Below, one piece after another: positions 34,169 through 46,200 of a DNA stretch of 64,000 nucleotides (the first letter of the stretch is position 1; each line of letters starts with the position of its first letter). The DNA comes from Micractinium sp. NFX-FRZ (lineage: Eukaryota > Chlorophyta > Trebouxiophyceae > Chlorellales > Chlorellaceae): positions 1 to 64,000 of the forward strand of contig JAPTJF010000222.1 of the NCBI GenBank assembly GCA_029339195.1, read 5' to 3'. A program made the position numbers and the translations under genes. The notes beneath the pieces are model-generated. The model was given only the letters and a program-made list of their open reading frames with translations, was not told the DNA's origin and searched no databases.

Positions 34169-35136
34169 CCTGCCGCTGTGACTACGTCCCTAACAGCTGA
34201 TGGGTCTCTTGATTCGCGGACTGGCGGGCGTGAAGAGCAGTCGGAGTTGCTGGGCTGGGCAGGCGGCGACAGCTCAGCAGGCGGCAGGAGAAGTGCAGCG
34301 TTTCTGAACCACTTGTCTGAGGCTTCCAGATTACTTACACACGTGCCAAAACAATAAGGGACACATCTGCAGAATACAGAGAAGTACAGAGAAGTCCTAC
34401 CAAAGGGAGGCGCAGTGCATGCCTTGCCCGATGGCGGAGCTGACCACCGCCTGCTGCTCTGCCGTGCGGGCAGCTTTCCTTTCTGTCTCGTGCTGCTGCG
34501 GGCTTAGGGCCACGGTGCAGTGCCCCCGTCTCGCCAGTCCACAGCCTGACACGGCACAAAGCAGTTGCGCACTGCCAGGCAGGCGGCGCAGCGCTTCGTG
34601 CCGGGCTGCTGGTTCTTATCTGGCCCTCCCTGGGCGCCCAGGTTGGTGCGCCGCCCCGCCGTGCGCGCCACGGTCCTCCTGTGACTCTGCTGGTAGACCT
34701 GACCCTCCGAAAATGATGCATGATGGATGTGGATGTACAGTTGCGTGCAGATGCGACCAGTGAAGCATGGGTCGGCGGTGAGCCGACGAGCAAAGCGGCG
34801 GCAGCACTGCCCAGCGTGCCTGGACGGCAGTACTGGTACCACCAGAAGCTGGGCGCCCCCTCCTAGTGGCCGGACCTCCCGGCTCGCATCCACCGTGTTT
34901 CGTTCAATTCATCAGATAGCATTTACACATAGCGGCGGCGAGCGGGGCGGCTCCTCCAGGTGGGTCCGCCGCTGTCCTCACCGAAGGTGCTTGCGGCCAC
35001 TTGCAGCGAGTGAGAGAACATGATGCTTGAAAGAACGAGCATGTAGGGAATAAAAAGCAAGAGTGAATTGTCTCGGAAACCTGCCTTGCCCCATCCTTTT
35101 CCGCAGCTCTCCAGCCGCGGCGCTGCTCTGAGTGGC
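34169..35136. promoter_or_regulatory. Divergent intergenic region, carrier and methyltransferase
   Basis: About 970 bases between divergent genes. Presumed promoters and 5' leaders. I could not place a further exon here with confidence. Confidence 0.35.
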
Positions 35137-36564
35137 ATGCGGGTCGATGTTGGTCCGATTCAGCACTCAGTTGGACGCGGGAGAGCGGCAGGCGCTGCCA
35201 GTGCCGGTGGCGGCAGCAGCGGCAGCCCGCCGCGGCGCCTTCACCGTGTCCCCCTTCCACAGGATTTCAAGGCACGTGTGGCCCAGCAGTTTCAAGAGCG
35301 AGCCGCCCGCTACGACCACGGCAACAGCTACCACCCACCCCTGGCGGCCAGGCTGGTGCGGCTGGCGGCGCTGCAGCCGGGGGAAGCAGTGCTCGACGTC
35401 GGCGCAGGCACCGGCCAGGTGGCGCTGCAGGCGGCGCGGGAGATAGGCCCCACGGGCCGCGTGCTTGCGGTGGACCTCTCCGCCTCCATGCTTGCGCAGG
35501 TGGGGCGGGCTATGGCGCGGGGCACAGCTTTGTGCCAGGAGGCGGGCGGGCGCACAGCGGATGGTTTAGTGTTTAGGGCCGGCCGCATGAGCGCATGCAG
35601 GCCAAGGCCAAGGCAAGGGCGGAAGGTCTGGGCAATGTGGAGACAGTTGCAGCAGACGTTGACAGCTGCACTTTCCCGCCGGGCGGCTTCCACGCCATCC
35701 TCTGCTCCTCGGCGCTGCCCTTCCTTCCAGACATACCTGCCGCGCTGGCGCGGTGGCACGGCTGGCTGGCGCCGGGCAGCGGCCGCCTGGCATTCAACGT
35801 GCCAAAGGTGAGGGGGGCCTGCAGCGTGTGGGCAGCCACGCAGCCAGGAGGGGGAACCAGCGTGGCAGGTTGATGGCAGCGCCCACAGTCTGGCAAGCAG
35901 GCAGGCAGGAGGGCAGCTCACTGCAGTCCTGCCAAGGCAGGCGCAACGCGTTCAGTGAGGTGGCAGCAGCAAGCGTGGCGCCAGGTGTGGTGGCAGCTGC
36001 TGACCCCTTCCGCAGGCTTGACAGCGCACCACGAACACAAACCCGCTCCCCCGCCGGTGCCAAGCAGGCGGTGGGCCGTGCCTGTGCCGCCGTTGCTGCC
36101 TGCTCAATGCGCAGTGCAGGCTGGGTGCCACCTGCCCTTGACGACACTGCCCCTGCTAATAATGCCCCTTGCAGGGCACCGGCTCCCGCGCGTTCGCCCT
36201 CTTTGCCGAGGTGGCGGCGGCGGAGGCGGGCCTGCTTCTGGTCGACCCCAGCTCCCAGTTTGCACAGGAGGCGGCAGTGCAAGAGATGCTGGCAGCAGCG
36301 GGCTACTCCAGGTGTGACCTGGAAGTCAGCAGCGAGCTCAACAGGCGAGCAGGGCAGACGCCGGAGCAGTGGGCGGCGGCGGCCTGGCAGTTTTGCGCCA
36401 CGTCCCCGTTTGCTGACGTGGGCCGCCAGCTCAGCGCGGCGCAGCTAGTGCGCATGCGGGCGCGCTACCTGGCGGCGGCCGCTGAGCTGGCGGCGGGCTA
36501 TGCCACGTCAGCGGGGGACATTGACGAGCCCTACGAGATGCTGTGGGTGCTGGCGCGACCCTAG
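35137..36564 (+). CDS. Class I SAM-dependent methyltransferase (UbiE/Methyltransf_11-like)
   Basis: Three exons, 35137-35499, 35601-35807 and 36175-36564, give 319 residues. SAM-binding motif I VLDVGAGTGQVALQAA is followed by the acidic post-I strand VLAVDLSASMLAQ, then VETVAADVDS and FHAILCSSALPFLPDIPAALARWHGWLAPGSGRLAFN, the usual order for a UbiE-like Rossmann methyltransferase. The C-terminal 130 residues (exon 3) contain a substrate-side helical region ending DEPYEMLWVLARP. The substrate is not evident. The start is uncertain: the ATG at 35137 is in the frame of the fold. A second ATG at 35146 in another frame would give an Arg/Ala-rich, transit-peptide-like leader and could join the acceptor ending at 35262 through a very short intron. 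Divergent from the carrier gene. Confidence 0.8.
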
Positions 36565-36898
36565 AACGATTCTAGCGCTCGCCTGTTCAAGGGCTGCCCT
36601 CCCATGTTCAGACTAGGGAGGGCAAGGGGAGACAAAGAGGCAGGGAGGACGGGGAGGAGCTGGGGCAGGCGGGCAATGCAGAAAGGCACGAACCAGGCAT
36701 GTACGTATTGTGCTCCAATGGTTGCTTTGGGTAATCCCTGACTTGACACCCACCGATTCCTGTGCATGTGCTATGCAGTTATTGTGTCCTATAAGCCTCC
36801 TGTACGTTTCCTGCTGCTAGGACTTACAGGTCAGTGATGCACACACGACGGCCTCAACAGCTGTCAGCAAGTCTGCCCTGGGCCTTGACTGACCCTGC
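36565..36898. other. Intergenic between convergent methyltransferase and hypothetical gene
   Basis: Only untranslated regions expected. A minus-strand TGTAA at 36824-36828 fits the hypothetical gene. Confidence 0.45.
36824..36828 (-). promoter_or_regulatory. Probable poly(A) signal TGTAA, hypothetical gene
   Basis: TTACA on the plus strand, 71 bases beyond the minus-strand stop at 36899. Confidence 0.4.
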
Positions 36899-38609
36899 CT
36901 AGCGAAGCGCCTCCCGCACCAGTTGTGCAACTTCTGTCAGCTCTCCCTCTGCTGCCAGGTCCAAAAGCACGGCTACCTCCATTCCTTGCTGCTCCGGCGT
37001 CCACTTGCGGTTGAACATGAGCTTGTAACGTGCCACGTCTGCCCTCGACAGCTGCCCCGCCGCTTGGCACTGCGCTAGCACATCCCACAGCAGTTGTGCG
37101 TGGCTCGTCAGCCCAGGAAGGCTGGCGTGGAGTGCCGTGGCAGCGTGCTGTTCGCCTGCTGCCGCACTCGGCTGCGGCTGCTGCGGCTGCGGCTGCTGCT
37201 GCGGCGGCGGCGTTGGGTTGTGCATGGGCGTGCATGGTGTGGATGCCCCATCGCCGCCATCACCGGCACCGTCGCCAGCGCACGCCTGCTGCCCCAGCAG
37301 CTGCGCCTCGCCAGCACGCAGTGCCACCGCTGGCGTTGCTGCATCTGGCCCAACCCGGCTGGCAGCTGCAATGGCAGTCGGTTGCAGAAGCCCCCTGTTC
37401 TGGTACCGCTGGAGTAGGTGCTGGGCTTGAAGCACGTGCGACTGGTCATCAAGCTCCGCCTGCAAGGGGCGGGAGGCAGGAGGGCACAACACGCGTGAAT
37501 GCCTAGGTGCTAGCGCTCGCGGACTTTATTCAAGTTCAGGGATTTAAGCTGGAAGAAAGCCTAGAAGGAGACAGCTGCATGGACCGCCAGGTGCGGGGCG
37601 CTCAGGCAGCCTCACCCCCTCAGAAGCACCCGTGACAAAGGGCTGGCCAGGCAGCCAGGCAGCCGGCGCCTGCCACAGAGCCTCATTTGAGTGTTGTCAT
37701 GCGAGCCAGCACAGAGCCAGAGAACACGCTGCAAGCCGCTGGTGCAGCGCTACCAAAGACACGAGCTGCAAACCCGCCGCCCCACCGCCTCCCCAAGCCC
37801 ACCTGCTCTAGCAGCTTTGCGCACGCCCTGCACATGTTCAGGCGCGGCGGCGGATGCTTCAGGGCCTCGGGCAGGTGTAGGTGGAAGGTGGGCAGAGCCA
37901 CCAGGGTAGCCTCGCGCCAGCCAATTGCCGCATCCAGCTCCTTTGCTATCTGCTGAGCATGAAGGCGGGCGAACTCGTGGCGTGCCCGGTGCGATGCCGC
38001 CAGGCGCTGCCGCACCCACCCAGCAGCGGCACAGCACTTGCGGGAGCTGGGCTCCTCATAGCTGGAGGCCATGCAGGCATGGTGTTCAGCCACAACCTGC
38101 AGGGCAAGCGGGCATACATGCGTGGCCCCTTAAGCCCCTGCGCAAGTCCCGGCCCAATTGAGATTTGGTGCGACACACACTATCATTGAACTGACACCAG
38201 GATTCCTTTACTCACCACGCGCATGCACAGCAGGCGTGCCGTGTTGCCATGCCTTTCATAGAATCCAAAGCACCCAGCCTGGTGGGCTCAGACCCTGCCC
38301 TGGCTTGCCGCCCCGCCGGGACGGTGCCGGTGCCGTGCGCGTCTGGCCCAAGTGCCTCTGCCTCCGCCCAACTCCAACCCCGCCCACCTCCACGTTCTGC
38401 GATTGAAGCCAGTAGTAATTTAGTCGCAGGCTGCGCACCCGCCGCTCGTCCCGCGCTCCCGGCGGCTTGGAGAGCTGCGCGTCGAGCTGTGCGCCGAGGC
38501 GGGTCTCCTCCAACCAGGCCCTGTGCGAACCAGGCGCTGCGGGCAACAGGTCGGCCAGCCAGCCAAACCAGCCAGCCATTGGGTCGCAAGGGTAGGGGCT
38601 AGCAACCAA
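36899..38609 (-). CDS. Hypothetical protein, unrecognised, four exons
   Basis: Not recognised. Four exons (descending) 38609-38388, 38278-38216, 38096-37803 and 37459-36899 join in phase 0 at every junction and give 379 residues. The N-terminal half (to about 195) looks ordered and conserved in style: MAGWFGWLADLLPAAPG, RRVRSLRLNYYWLQSQ, FYERHGNTARLLCMRVVVAEH, SYEEPSSRKCCAAAGWVRQR and HEFARLHAQQIAKELDAAIG. It is rich in charged helices and Cys, with no signal peptide or membrane segment. The C-terminal exon has a Pro/Gln-rich linker and a helical end (LLWDVLAQCQAAGQLSRADV, YKLMFNRKWTPEQQGMEVAVLLDLAAEGELTEVAQLVREALR split by low complexity). An in-frame alternative start lies at codon 11. Divergent from the papain-like gene. 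A minus-strand TGTAA lies 71 bases past the stop. Confidence 0.7.
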
Positions 38610-39674
38610 ATGTGCGTATCCGTATGTATCGTGGACAGAAGAATACGAAGATTACAACGCTACCCCGCAGGACCTGAAGCCAGGTGGGCATGCTGTTGAC
38701 ATCACAGCATTGCTGTGCATGCTGCGCAGCAGGCTGGCCCTGTCAGTAGGGCCCGTCTACCGTCCTTGATTGCAAACTGAGAAATCATATTACCCGAGCA
38801 CGTTAATATTTTGGGCAGGATCTGTGGCATCCTGTGTTGGACCATGTGAAGCGGCCGATGGGCCACCCAGCGCTTTGGGCGCCACCGTGACGTGAGTCGC
38901 ACAAGGCGGCCGGGGAGCACTCTGCACTAGCAGGGGTGTGACTCAAAGTGAGCAGGCGAGGTTGGGGGAGCGCCCCCCATGTCACTTCGCTAGGGGCGCG
39001 TACAACCCCTGCCCAGTGCCGGATGCCTGCTGCACAGCGCTGCAGCGCGGGGGCAAGCCGGCGGGTACCCACCGGTGCGCACCGGTGAGCAAGCTGAGGC
39101 AGCAGCAGCTGGGTGCCTGCCAGCCTGTGATGCTGCTCGGTTACGGATCACGGCATGCCGCACTACTGCAGGATGTCGCAGGCTGGTTCTGACCATCACT
39201 GGGATGCATGTCACCTGTCTCTTTGACTGGCAGTTGTTGGGCTTGTGCATCAAGTGATGGCCGCTGCAGCGTCAGTGTCGGTCAGTGCCACTTGGTCTGG
39301 AGCAGCCACGCAGGCATTCACCGAACACCACATCCCTTAACGTAACTTATACGTTCAGGGTTGCAGTACAGGCACAGGTAGCAGCATTTACCCGACATTG
39401 CAGCGGCATGTGGTGTCGGCACGCTGAGCGGCGCTGCCGTCCGGCGCCTCACATGGTGTCATAAGTCATCAGCACAGTATCCCGCGAGTACCTGGCCTCA
39501 ACTCTGACAACAGCTCCGCCATCAACTCATTTACGGTCGAAAGAGCGTTGAACCTCTTCCCATTGCGCAGCACCAGCTGCCGCCGCCGACCCCAGTCGCG
39601 CACTCACGCTGCGCCTCCTTTGTGCTCTCCCGGCTCCGCCGTTAAAGTTCAGAGCACATCACACAACCTCCGGA
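38610..39674. promoter_or_regulatory. Divergent intergenic region, hypothetical and papain-like genes
   Basis: About 1.07 kb with lower GC than the flanking genes. No open frame with gene-like features; presumed two promoters. Confidence 0.35.
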
Positions 39675-42382
39675 ATGCGTCACTTTGCTTGGGTGCTCCT
39701 CGCAGCCCTGCTGGGCTCTGCCCTCGCTAGCCTGGGCGGTCCCGAAACGGGGTCGTCATGCCAAGAGGGCTCATGCATTGAGGTGCGGGCGGAGGAGGAT
39801 GCCGTGGTGGCAGTGGGACGTGCCGGCATCGAGGTTCTGCTGCCACCGCCGCGGCGCTGCGGCGGATGTGGCGCGCCTGCGAGTCCTGTACTGGGCGGCG
39901 CGTGTCTTTGGTCGTTTGTGTGAATGCCAGTTGTTTGCTTGCAAGCAACCCAATCACAAATTGAAGCCTGACCACCCCTGCCCTGCACCCCTGCTGCCAG
40001 GCCCTGCCGCTGGTGAGACGGGCACATGCGGGACGACCCGCTGGTACAGCAGGGCGGGGGCGGCGGCGGCGATGTGTTTTAATGCGGGGCATCAACCCAG
40101 AGCCCATTGTTTGCACGCCTGCTCAGCCCCGGCTGCAGCGCTCCGCAGTGCCGGCCCTGCCCCCCGGCCACACCCCACGTTTTCCTCTGCCCCTCCCCTC
40201 CGCCCACGCCCAGGACGGCCGCGCTACGCTCACGCCCAAGCTGGACTGGACCACCTCCCACAACCCGCTGGGCCGCCCCACCGTGGAGCCTGCCGTGCAG
40301 CAGCTGGGGCGCAAAGCCCTGGCGTACACCAAGGACTGGACCAGCACAAGCGGCGTCCGAGTCACTGCCGTGATGAAAGCGGGAAATGTGAGCAAGCGCC
40401 GCCTGCGGGATGGGATACCCCTGTGCGCCTGCTTCGGTGCGCCTACCGCTGATGCCTTGTCCAAAGGGGCCATGTGACAGGCGCGGCCAGGGCTGCACAT
40501 GCGTAAACAGAGGCTTGGAAACGCACCACCCCAATGGCGGCGGGGTCCTGCGCACAGCCGCTGCCCGTGCGTGCGGCGCCTGCACCCCGGCACACGCACA
40601 CACCCTGGCTTGCTTGTGCCCCGCAGTGCAACTCCCACTGGGCCTTTGCTGCCACCGGGGCCGCAGAGGCATGCACCAAATCGAGGTACGGCACGCTGGT
40701 GGCACTTTCCGCCCAGCAAGTCATCGATTGCTGCACAGCGCAAAACAGCGCCGGTGAGACAGCCGGCCCTGGCGCTGCGGCTTGGAAGTGCGATGCAGCT
40801 GAGGGGCCTGGGCACTGTAGCTCCTCCCGGCACGCCTCACTTGCGTATGCGCGCTGTCGTGCACATGAGGCCCCACTGCCCCGCAGTGCCGCCACCGTAG
40901 TGGCAGGCTGCACCCACACCCCTGCCTGCCTGCTTGCCTGCCTGTCAGCCTGCCTGCCTGCCTACCTGCCCGCCGGCCCGTCTGCCGCCCCGCCTGCCCG
41001 CCCACACCCCTGCCCGCCTGCCCGCCCGCCCGTCCGCCCGCCCGCCCGCCCGCCCGCCCGCCCGCCCTGCCTGCGCGCACGCAGTCACGCACCCGCCCTC
41101 TTCAACCACGCGCCGCCCGCCCGCCCGCAGGCTGCACCAACGGGTATCCCGACGCCTGCCTGCAGTCGAGCCTCACCAAGAGCTGGGCCACGAATGGCTC
41201 ATACCCCTATACGGGCAAGAAGGGCACATGCCGCAGGACAAACTTCACGGTCGGCCTCGGTGCCCTCAAATGCGCTTTCAAGGCGGTCACCGCGAGCGAG
41301 ACTGCCTTGCACTCGGCAAGTCGCCGCGCAAGCCCGCAAACGTGCCCAGGCGCCACCCGCCACCAGCCGCAGCTGACATGAGTGAGGGCTCCCCCGCCCG
41401 GAGGAACAGCCGCCTCTGTGTGTGTGTGTGTGTGTGGCTGTGGCGAGCTTGCTGCTGCCCTCCCCTTCCCCCCCTGCAGGCCATCCAAAAGAACCCCGTT
41501 GCCGTCATGATCGACGTAAGGCCGCTAACGAGCTACAATGGAACCTTCATCGTCGCAGGCAGCACCTGCACCTCCTACAGGACCCCCACCACCGGTGCTC
41601 TGATTGTGGGGGAGCACATTTACAACCATCCCACACTTGGGAGTCGCGATGTTTGGAAGCTGAAAATGAGTGAGTGAGCGCAGGGGGCACGGCACATGCG
41701 CACATGCCCAACGCGACTGCAATGCTGGTGCCAGCACATGCCCCCCTCTCCCCCTCCCACCCCCACCCCCGTCGCCCCCAAGACGAGAATTCCACTTGAT
41801 GCCGCCTGACTAATGTGCCCCCTTTGCATGCAGGCTATGGGAGCGGTTGGGGAGACAAGGTGGGTGGGCAGGCGGGCGGGTGGGCAAGGGGACAGCAGGG
41901 GGCAGGACACACCAAACCCTCGCAGCCTCCAGCCGGCACACCACGGCCTCGCCCCGCTTACCGCCACCCCTGCTCCTCCTTTGTGCGTCTGCAGGGCTAC
42001 CTGTATCGTGAGTCATGGGCGCCTCAGTGCTTGGGGGCTGCCTTCTGTGGGCTGGCACACTGCATCTGGGGCCTGCTGAGGGGTGGGGGTCACAACCCGC
42101 ATGGGTTGCCGCACCAGCTGGCGGTCTTGCATGCTCTGGACTCTGAACAGTCAGCAGGCCAAAGAGGAGTGCACATGTGCCGGAGGCATCTCTGACCTGC
42201 TGCCAGGCCGCGGCAGGCGCTGCCTCTGAGCTGTGCTGTGCATGCTGACAACTGCCATGGTGCCCCCTGGGCTCGCGGCTTTTGCAGCAGGCACTCACCA
42301 ACACCCTTGCCACCCGCCCACGCCGCACGCTGCAGTTGTGCAAGGAAAGAACTGCCTGGCGCTGACATCTGAGGCAGCGTGA
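39675..42382 (+). CDS. Papain-family (C1A) protein with degenerate active site, probable pseudoprotease
   Basis: Eight exons, 39675-39782, 40214-40387, 40627-40753, 41131-41315, 41480-41669, 41834-41859, 41995-42007 and 42336-42382, give 289 residues. Signal peptide MRHFAWVLLAALLGSALAS. No inhibitor I29 prodomain is seen. The C1A fold is clear: VTAVMKAGNCNSHWAFAATG aligns with the active-site helix, SAQQVIDCC with the next conserved block, then GYPDACLQSSL, YPYTGKKGTCR, AIQKNPVAVMID, WKLKMSYGSGWGDKGYLY and QGKNCLALTSEAA. The catalytic Cys of CGSCW is His98 (CNSHW), the oxyanion Gln position is Ala, and the catalytic Asn of KNSWG is Met261. A His (244 or 248) is kept. Exons 6 and 7 are only 26 and 13 bases. 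The intron at 41316-41479 has a GC donor. Structural Cys are largely retained, which argues for a folded secreted protein rather than a decaying gene. The exon 1 to 2 junction is the least certain. Confidence 0.8.
40918..41075. repeat. CCTG/CCCG tetranucleotide array in a papain-like gene intron
   Basis: Runs of CCTG change gradually to CCCG across about 155 bases of the intron at 40754-41130. Confidence 0.8.
41417..41436. repeat. (TG)n microsatellite
   Basis: Ten TG units inside the GC-AG intron of the papain-like gene. Confidence 0.8.
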
Positions 42383-43238
42383 GTGCAGCTCCTGCGCCAG
42401 TGCGCCCCGCAGGCCAACGGCAGCTAGCTGGTCTTCCTCACTTTCCGGCTGATGATGTTGCATGTCTGTTTGTGCCGCGCAGGTACGCCTACTGAGACCA
42501 GTGGCCGTGCTGTGGTTGGAACATGCAACCAATGATGGCTGCACAGGGATGGTCCAAGGGTTGATCAGGCGCATGCCGTGCTGCACCGCCCAACGTATAC
42601 ACTCAATGGGGGAATCTATCGCCACTCCCGCGTTTGGTGTTGCCTCACTAGTTGTGTCTTTATGCATCAGTGATTCTCCAATAACACCTGGCCAGTCGTC
42701 TTAGTTGTTTATTTTATTTTGATGTATCGAGGTGTAATGGCAGCAGTAGCAGAGCTCATGGCAGCAGCAATGGCAAAGAGAGGTGCTACTGGTGTGCGAA
42801 CAAGTGCCGCAGCTGGTGCAACTGGGGCACAGCACAGCACATGAACAGGGCGGCAGCAGGGGAACGGGATCTTAGCGCCTTGACCACGAGCCGCCCCGTC
42901 AGCAGCAGCGGTCCCTGCATGCACGCACAATTGGGCCGGCAGGATGAGCCAAACGCCATGCGAGCTGTTGCAGGGGGACACCGCTGTGCAGCAAGCACGT
43001 ACCTCCTTTCTGGATGTGAAACCTGGTGCCTGCTGTCGGCAGCTGCTTGCGGGCCTCACGCTGCGCCCATGCTGGGCTTCCGCTCAGCTGTGGGACCCCA
43101 GTCGAGACTAGCGAGCTAGCATATGTTACCGATCATATCAGATTCAGTGCAGTAAGCGGGGGCTCCCATGAAACCAGCGGAGGCTTGCTTTAAAACTTGA
43201 ACACAGCGGCGTTGCTGCCTGCCCTCCATTTTGCCGCA
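42383..43238. other. Intergenic papain-like to 2OG oxygenase
   Basis: Probable 3' untranslated region of the papain-like gene (AT-rich stretch at 42702-42724 followed by TGTAA at 42733-42737), then the oxygenase promoter. No gene seen. Confidence 0.4.
42733..42737 (+). promoter_or_regulatory. Possible poly(A) signal TGTAA of papain-like gene
   Basis: About 350 bases after the stop, just after the AT-rich stretch. Confidence 0.35.
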
Positions 43239-46200
43239 ATGGCGGCCAAGGACTATGCGGACGTTATCTTCAATGTGTTGGACAACATCGACTTCTCCGA
43301 CCCTCAGGCGGACTTTGCGTGCGGGGCCCAGTTCTCCAGCGAAGCCCCTTCGCTGTGGGTGCAGGTAGGCGCTGATCGGGATGCACCGCAAAAGAAACGC
43401 GCCGCCAAGCTGCTGGCCGCAGCTGTCCAGAGCGGCGCCGCCACCGCTGTGGGCGCGCTGGCGGGAGGGCCGGTCAGCGCCCGCACCTCACCCCACCTCC
43501 ACCGTCCACGCCTCCCTTTTCCTTACAGGGCGTGGGTCCCCTGGAGCTGCCGCTATCCGCGGAGCAGGCTGAGGCAGTGGCTGCAGTGGCGGCGCAGGCA
43601 CCGTTTGGCCGCGGCTCTGCGACGCTGCTCGACCCGTCGGTGCGGCGCAGCCTGCAGCTGGAGCCAGCCCAGCTGACGATTCAAGATGAGGAGTGGGATG
43701 ATGAGCTGGCCGACGCTGTTGAACTCGCGGCAGAAGGGCTGGGCCTGCCGGTGGACAGCGTGCGGGTACGTGGCAGAGGCCCGCACAGCGCACAGCGGCG
43801 CGGCAATGTAGCATGCCTGCCTGCTCGCCTCCCATGGGGGGTGCTGCCGCACTGCTTCCCTGTGGGGCACATGGCCACGCAGCCACTCGCTGCCCTGCAT
43901 GCCTGCCGTCGCTCCCACCGGCTCGCCTCTCCCTGCCCTCGCTTGCGCTGCCATCCTTCATGTACCGCCAACCAGCCTGTACCGCCACCTGGCCTGCACC
44001 GCGCCACCTGGCCTGTCCTGCCACCCGGCCTGTGCCGCCACCCGGCCTGTCCTGCGCCACCTGGCCTGCACCTCGCAGGCGGAGCTGTACAAGGTGCTGC
44101 TGTACCGCCCTGGTGACTTCTTCCTGCCACACCGCGACACGGAGAAGTCGCCGGGGATGGTGGCCACCCTGGTCGTCCAGCTGCCCTCGAAATACGAGGT
44201 GAGCTGCAGCTGGAGCATTCAACTTTGTTAAGAAGTGGGGAGGGCAAGGGGTGGGGGGTGGCGCAAGCCCCCAGGTACGGTGGCCGCTCTGGGAGTCCAG
44301 CTGGCCCCGCAACACAAAGTGAGCAGGCACTGCGATGGGTCATATGCCCCAATGCGGCTGGCTTCGCCGTTGCTGCAGCTGCCGCTGCTGCCGCTGCCAC
44401 CGTTTTTCATGCCTCTGGTGCTGACGGGTATGCTGCCACTGCCACCGTTTCGGACGCCGCTGGCGCCGTTGCCATCAGCTCTGCTGCCTGCGCTCTCTCA
44501 GACATCGGCCCGCTGGCACTGCCTCATGAAACCGATGGTGCTGCAGGGAGGCCAGCTGCTTGTGCGGCACTGCGGACAGGAGCGCTCGTTCTTTGGCGGC
44601 TCCCACCCCACCGCCACCTCGGACTGCCGCTTCGCCGCCTTCTATGCCGGTGGGCTTGCCGCTGCGCCGACGCCCTTGCTCCCTGCTCTGCTTGGCACAC
44701 GGAAGAGAAGAGAGGCTTGTGGCAGCAGCCACCACCACCATCTGCACGTGCAATGCACACAGCAGATGCTCTCACGTGCTCGCGAGGGTGGTCCCGCCGG
44801 CTGGGATTGCAAGCAGCCGGGCGCTGTGTGTTTTGACGGGTGATGTTGTGTTGGGGCACCACCTGCCTGCTCAGTGCCCAGTCGTCAGCAGTCCCTCGCT
44901 CAGCTATCACCCCTCCTGCCCGCCCTTGCACCCCTCCTTGGCCCGCCTCTGCAGACTGCACCCACGAGGTGCAGCCAGTGACGAGCGGGCACCGGCTGGT
45001 GCTCATCTACAACCTGCTGCATGTGCGTGCCCCTGCCTGCCCTCATGTCAGCTGCTGCTGCTGGCCTCGACATCGTGCGTGCGCCTTGCTGTGCTGGGTG
45101 CAGGCCCATGTCCTGCCAGCCCGCCGTCCTCGTGCCGGCGCCCTTGTCCTGTGGCCTGAAGCAGCCCTCCTTCCCTGCATGCAGGTGGGCCAGGGCCCGC
45201 CGCCGGTGGTGCCCGACGCTGCCGGCGGCACTGGGCTGGAGGCGCTGCGTGGAGCGGTGCAGCGCTGGCAGGAGGATGCGGCGGGTCCGGAGAAGCTGTG
45301 CCTGATGCTGGACCACCAGTACACAGAGGTACTGCTTGTAGCGCATGTTGGGTTGGGCCGGCGTGGCAGCGTGGGCTGTAAGGGAAGGGTGGGGAGCCAG
45401 GTGCGGGAGGCACAGCTGCGTGTGAAGCGGGTCTGTCAGCACGGAAGACCCGTGCGATTGGATGGGGTGCCAGAGTCTTCACTGCAAGGCCTCAACTGGG
45501 TGACAAGTGAGGCCAGTCACACCACGGTCCGATTGTTCGTGCCCCTCTGCTGGCGCTGCCGTCTCGTGGCCTGCAGCCAGGGCCCCTTGGCTTATATTCC
45601 TATATTCCTGCCAGCTTCCGCAACCCCAGCCCGTTGGCCTGCCATCAACTTGATATTCTTCCTCGCAGGCGGGCATCACGGCGGGGCTGCGGGCACTCAA
45701 GGGCGCCGACCGCGCGGCTGGGCAGGTGAGCCCACGCTTGCACTTGGGTGGGCGGTCGCTTGAGGGGGTGCAGGCTGTGCGGCGTAAGGGCTGCCAATGG
45801 CTTAAACAGGAACACCTGTCATTAGGCCCTACCTCCCTGCATGAAAATGTGATCTTCCTGCCCTGAGCAGTTGGGCTTGCTCCTGTTTGCCCCATCCCTC
45901 AGCTTCCCAGCAGCTTCCCTGCCCCTCCTCCCCTCTCCCACATCTCCCCCTCCCATGGCCTGCTCCTCCCACCCCGCAACGCGCACCTCCCCCTCCCCCC
46001 TCCCTCCAGGCCCTGCACCTGCTGGCCTCCCAGGGGCTGCTGGACGTGCACCTGGCAATACTGGAGAAGCACGAGAGCGGGGCGGCAGAGGAGGACGACC
46101 ACGGCTGCGGGTGGGCTGACAGGCTGGGGCGCGCTGGGAGGCAGCTGGCCAGCAGCCGCCCCCCTTTGCGTCTGTTGCAGCTGGCGCCCTGGCCCTGCTG

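Noticed and set aside
34335..34893. Extra gene between the carrier and methyltransferase
   Set aside because: Overlapping Arg/Pro-rich frames on both strands, no family motif, no consistent splice chain.
40620..40650. His in CNSHW as a sequencing error
   Set aside because: The codon is CAC, two changes from TGC/TGT, and two other active-site positions are also changed, so a single base error does not explain it.
40918..41075. CRISPR-like array
   Set aside because: Tetranucleotide slippage repeat with no unique spacers, inside a eukaryotic intron.
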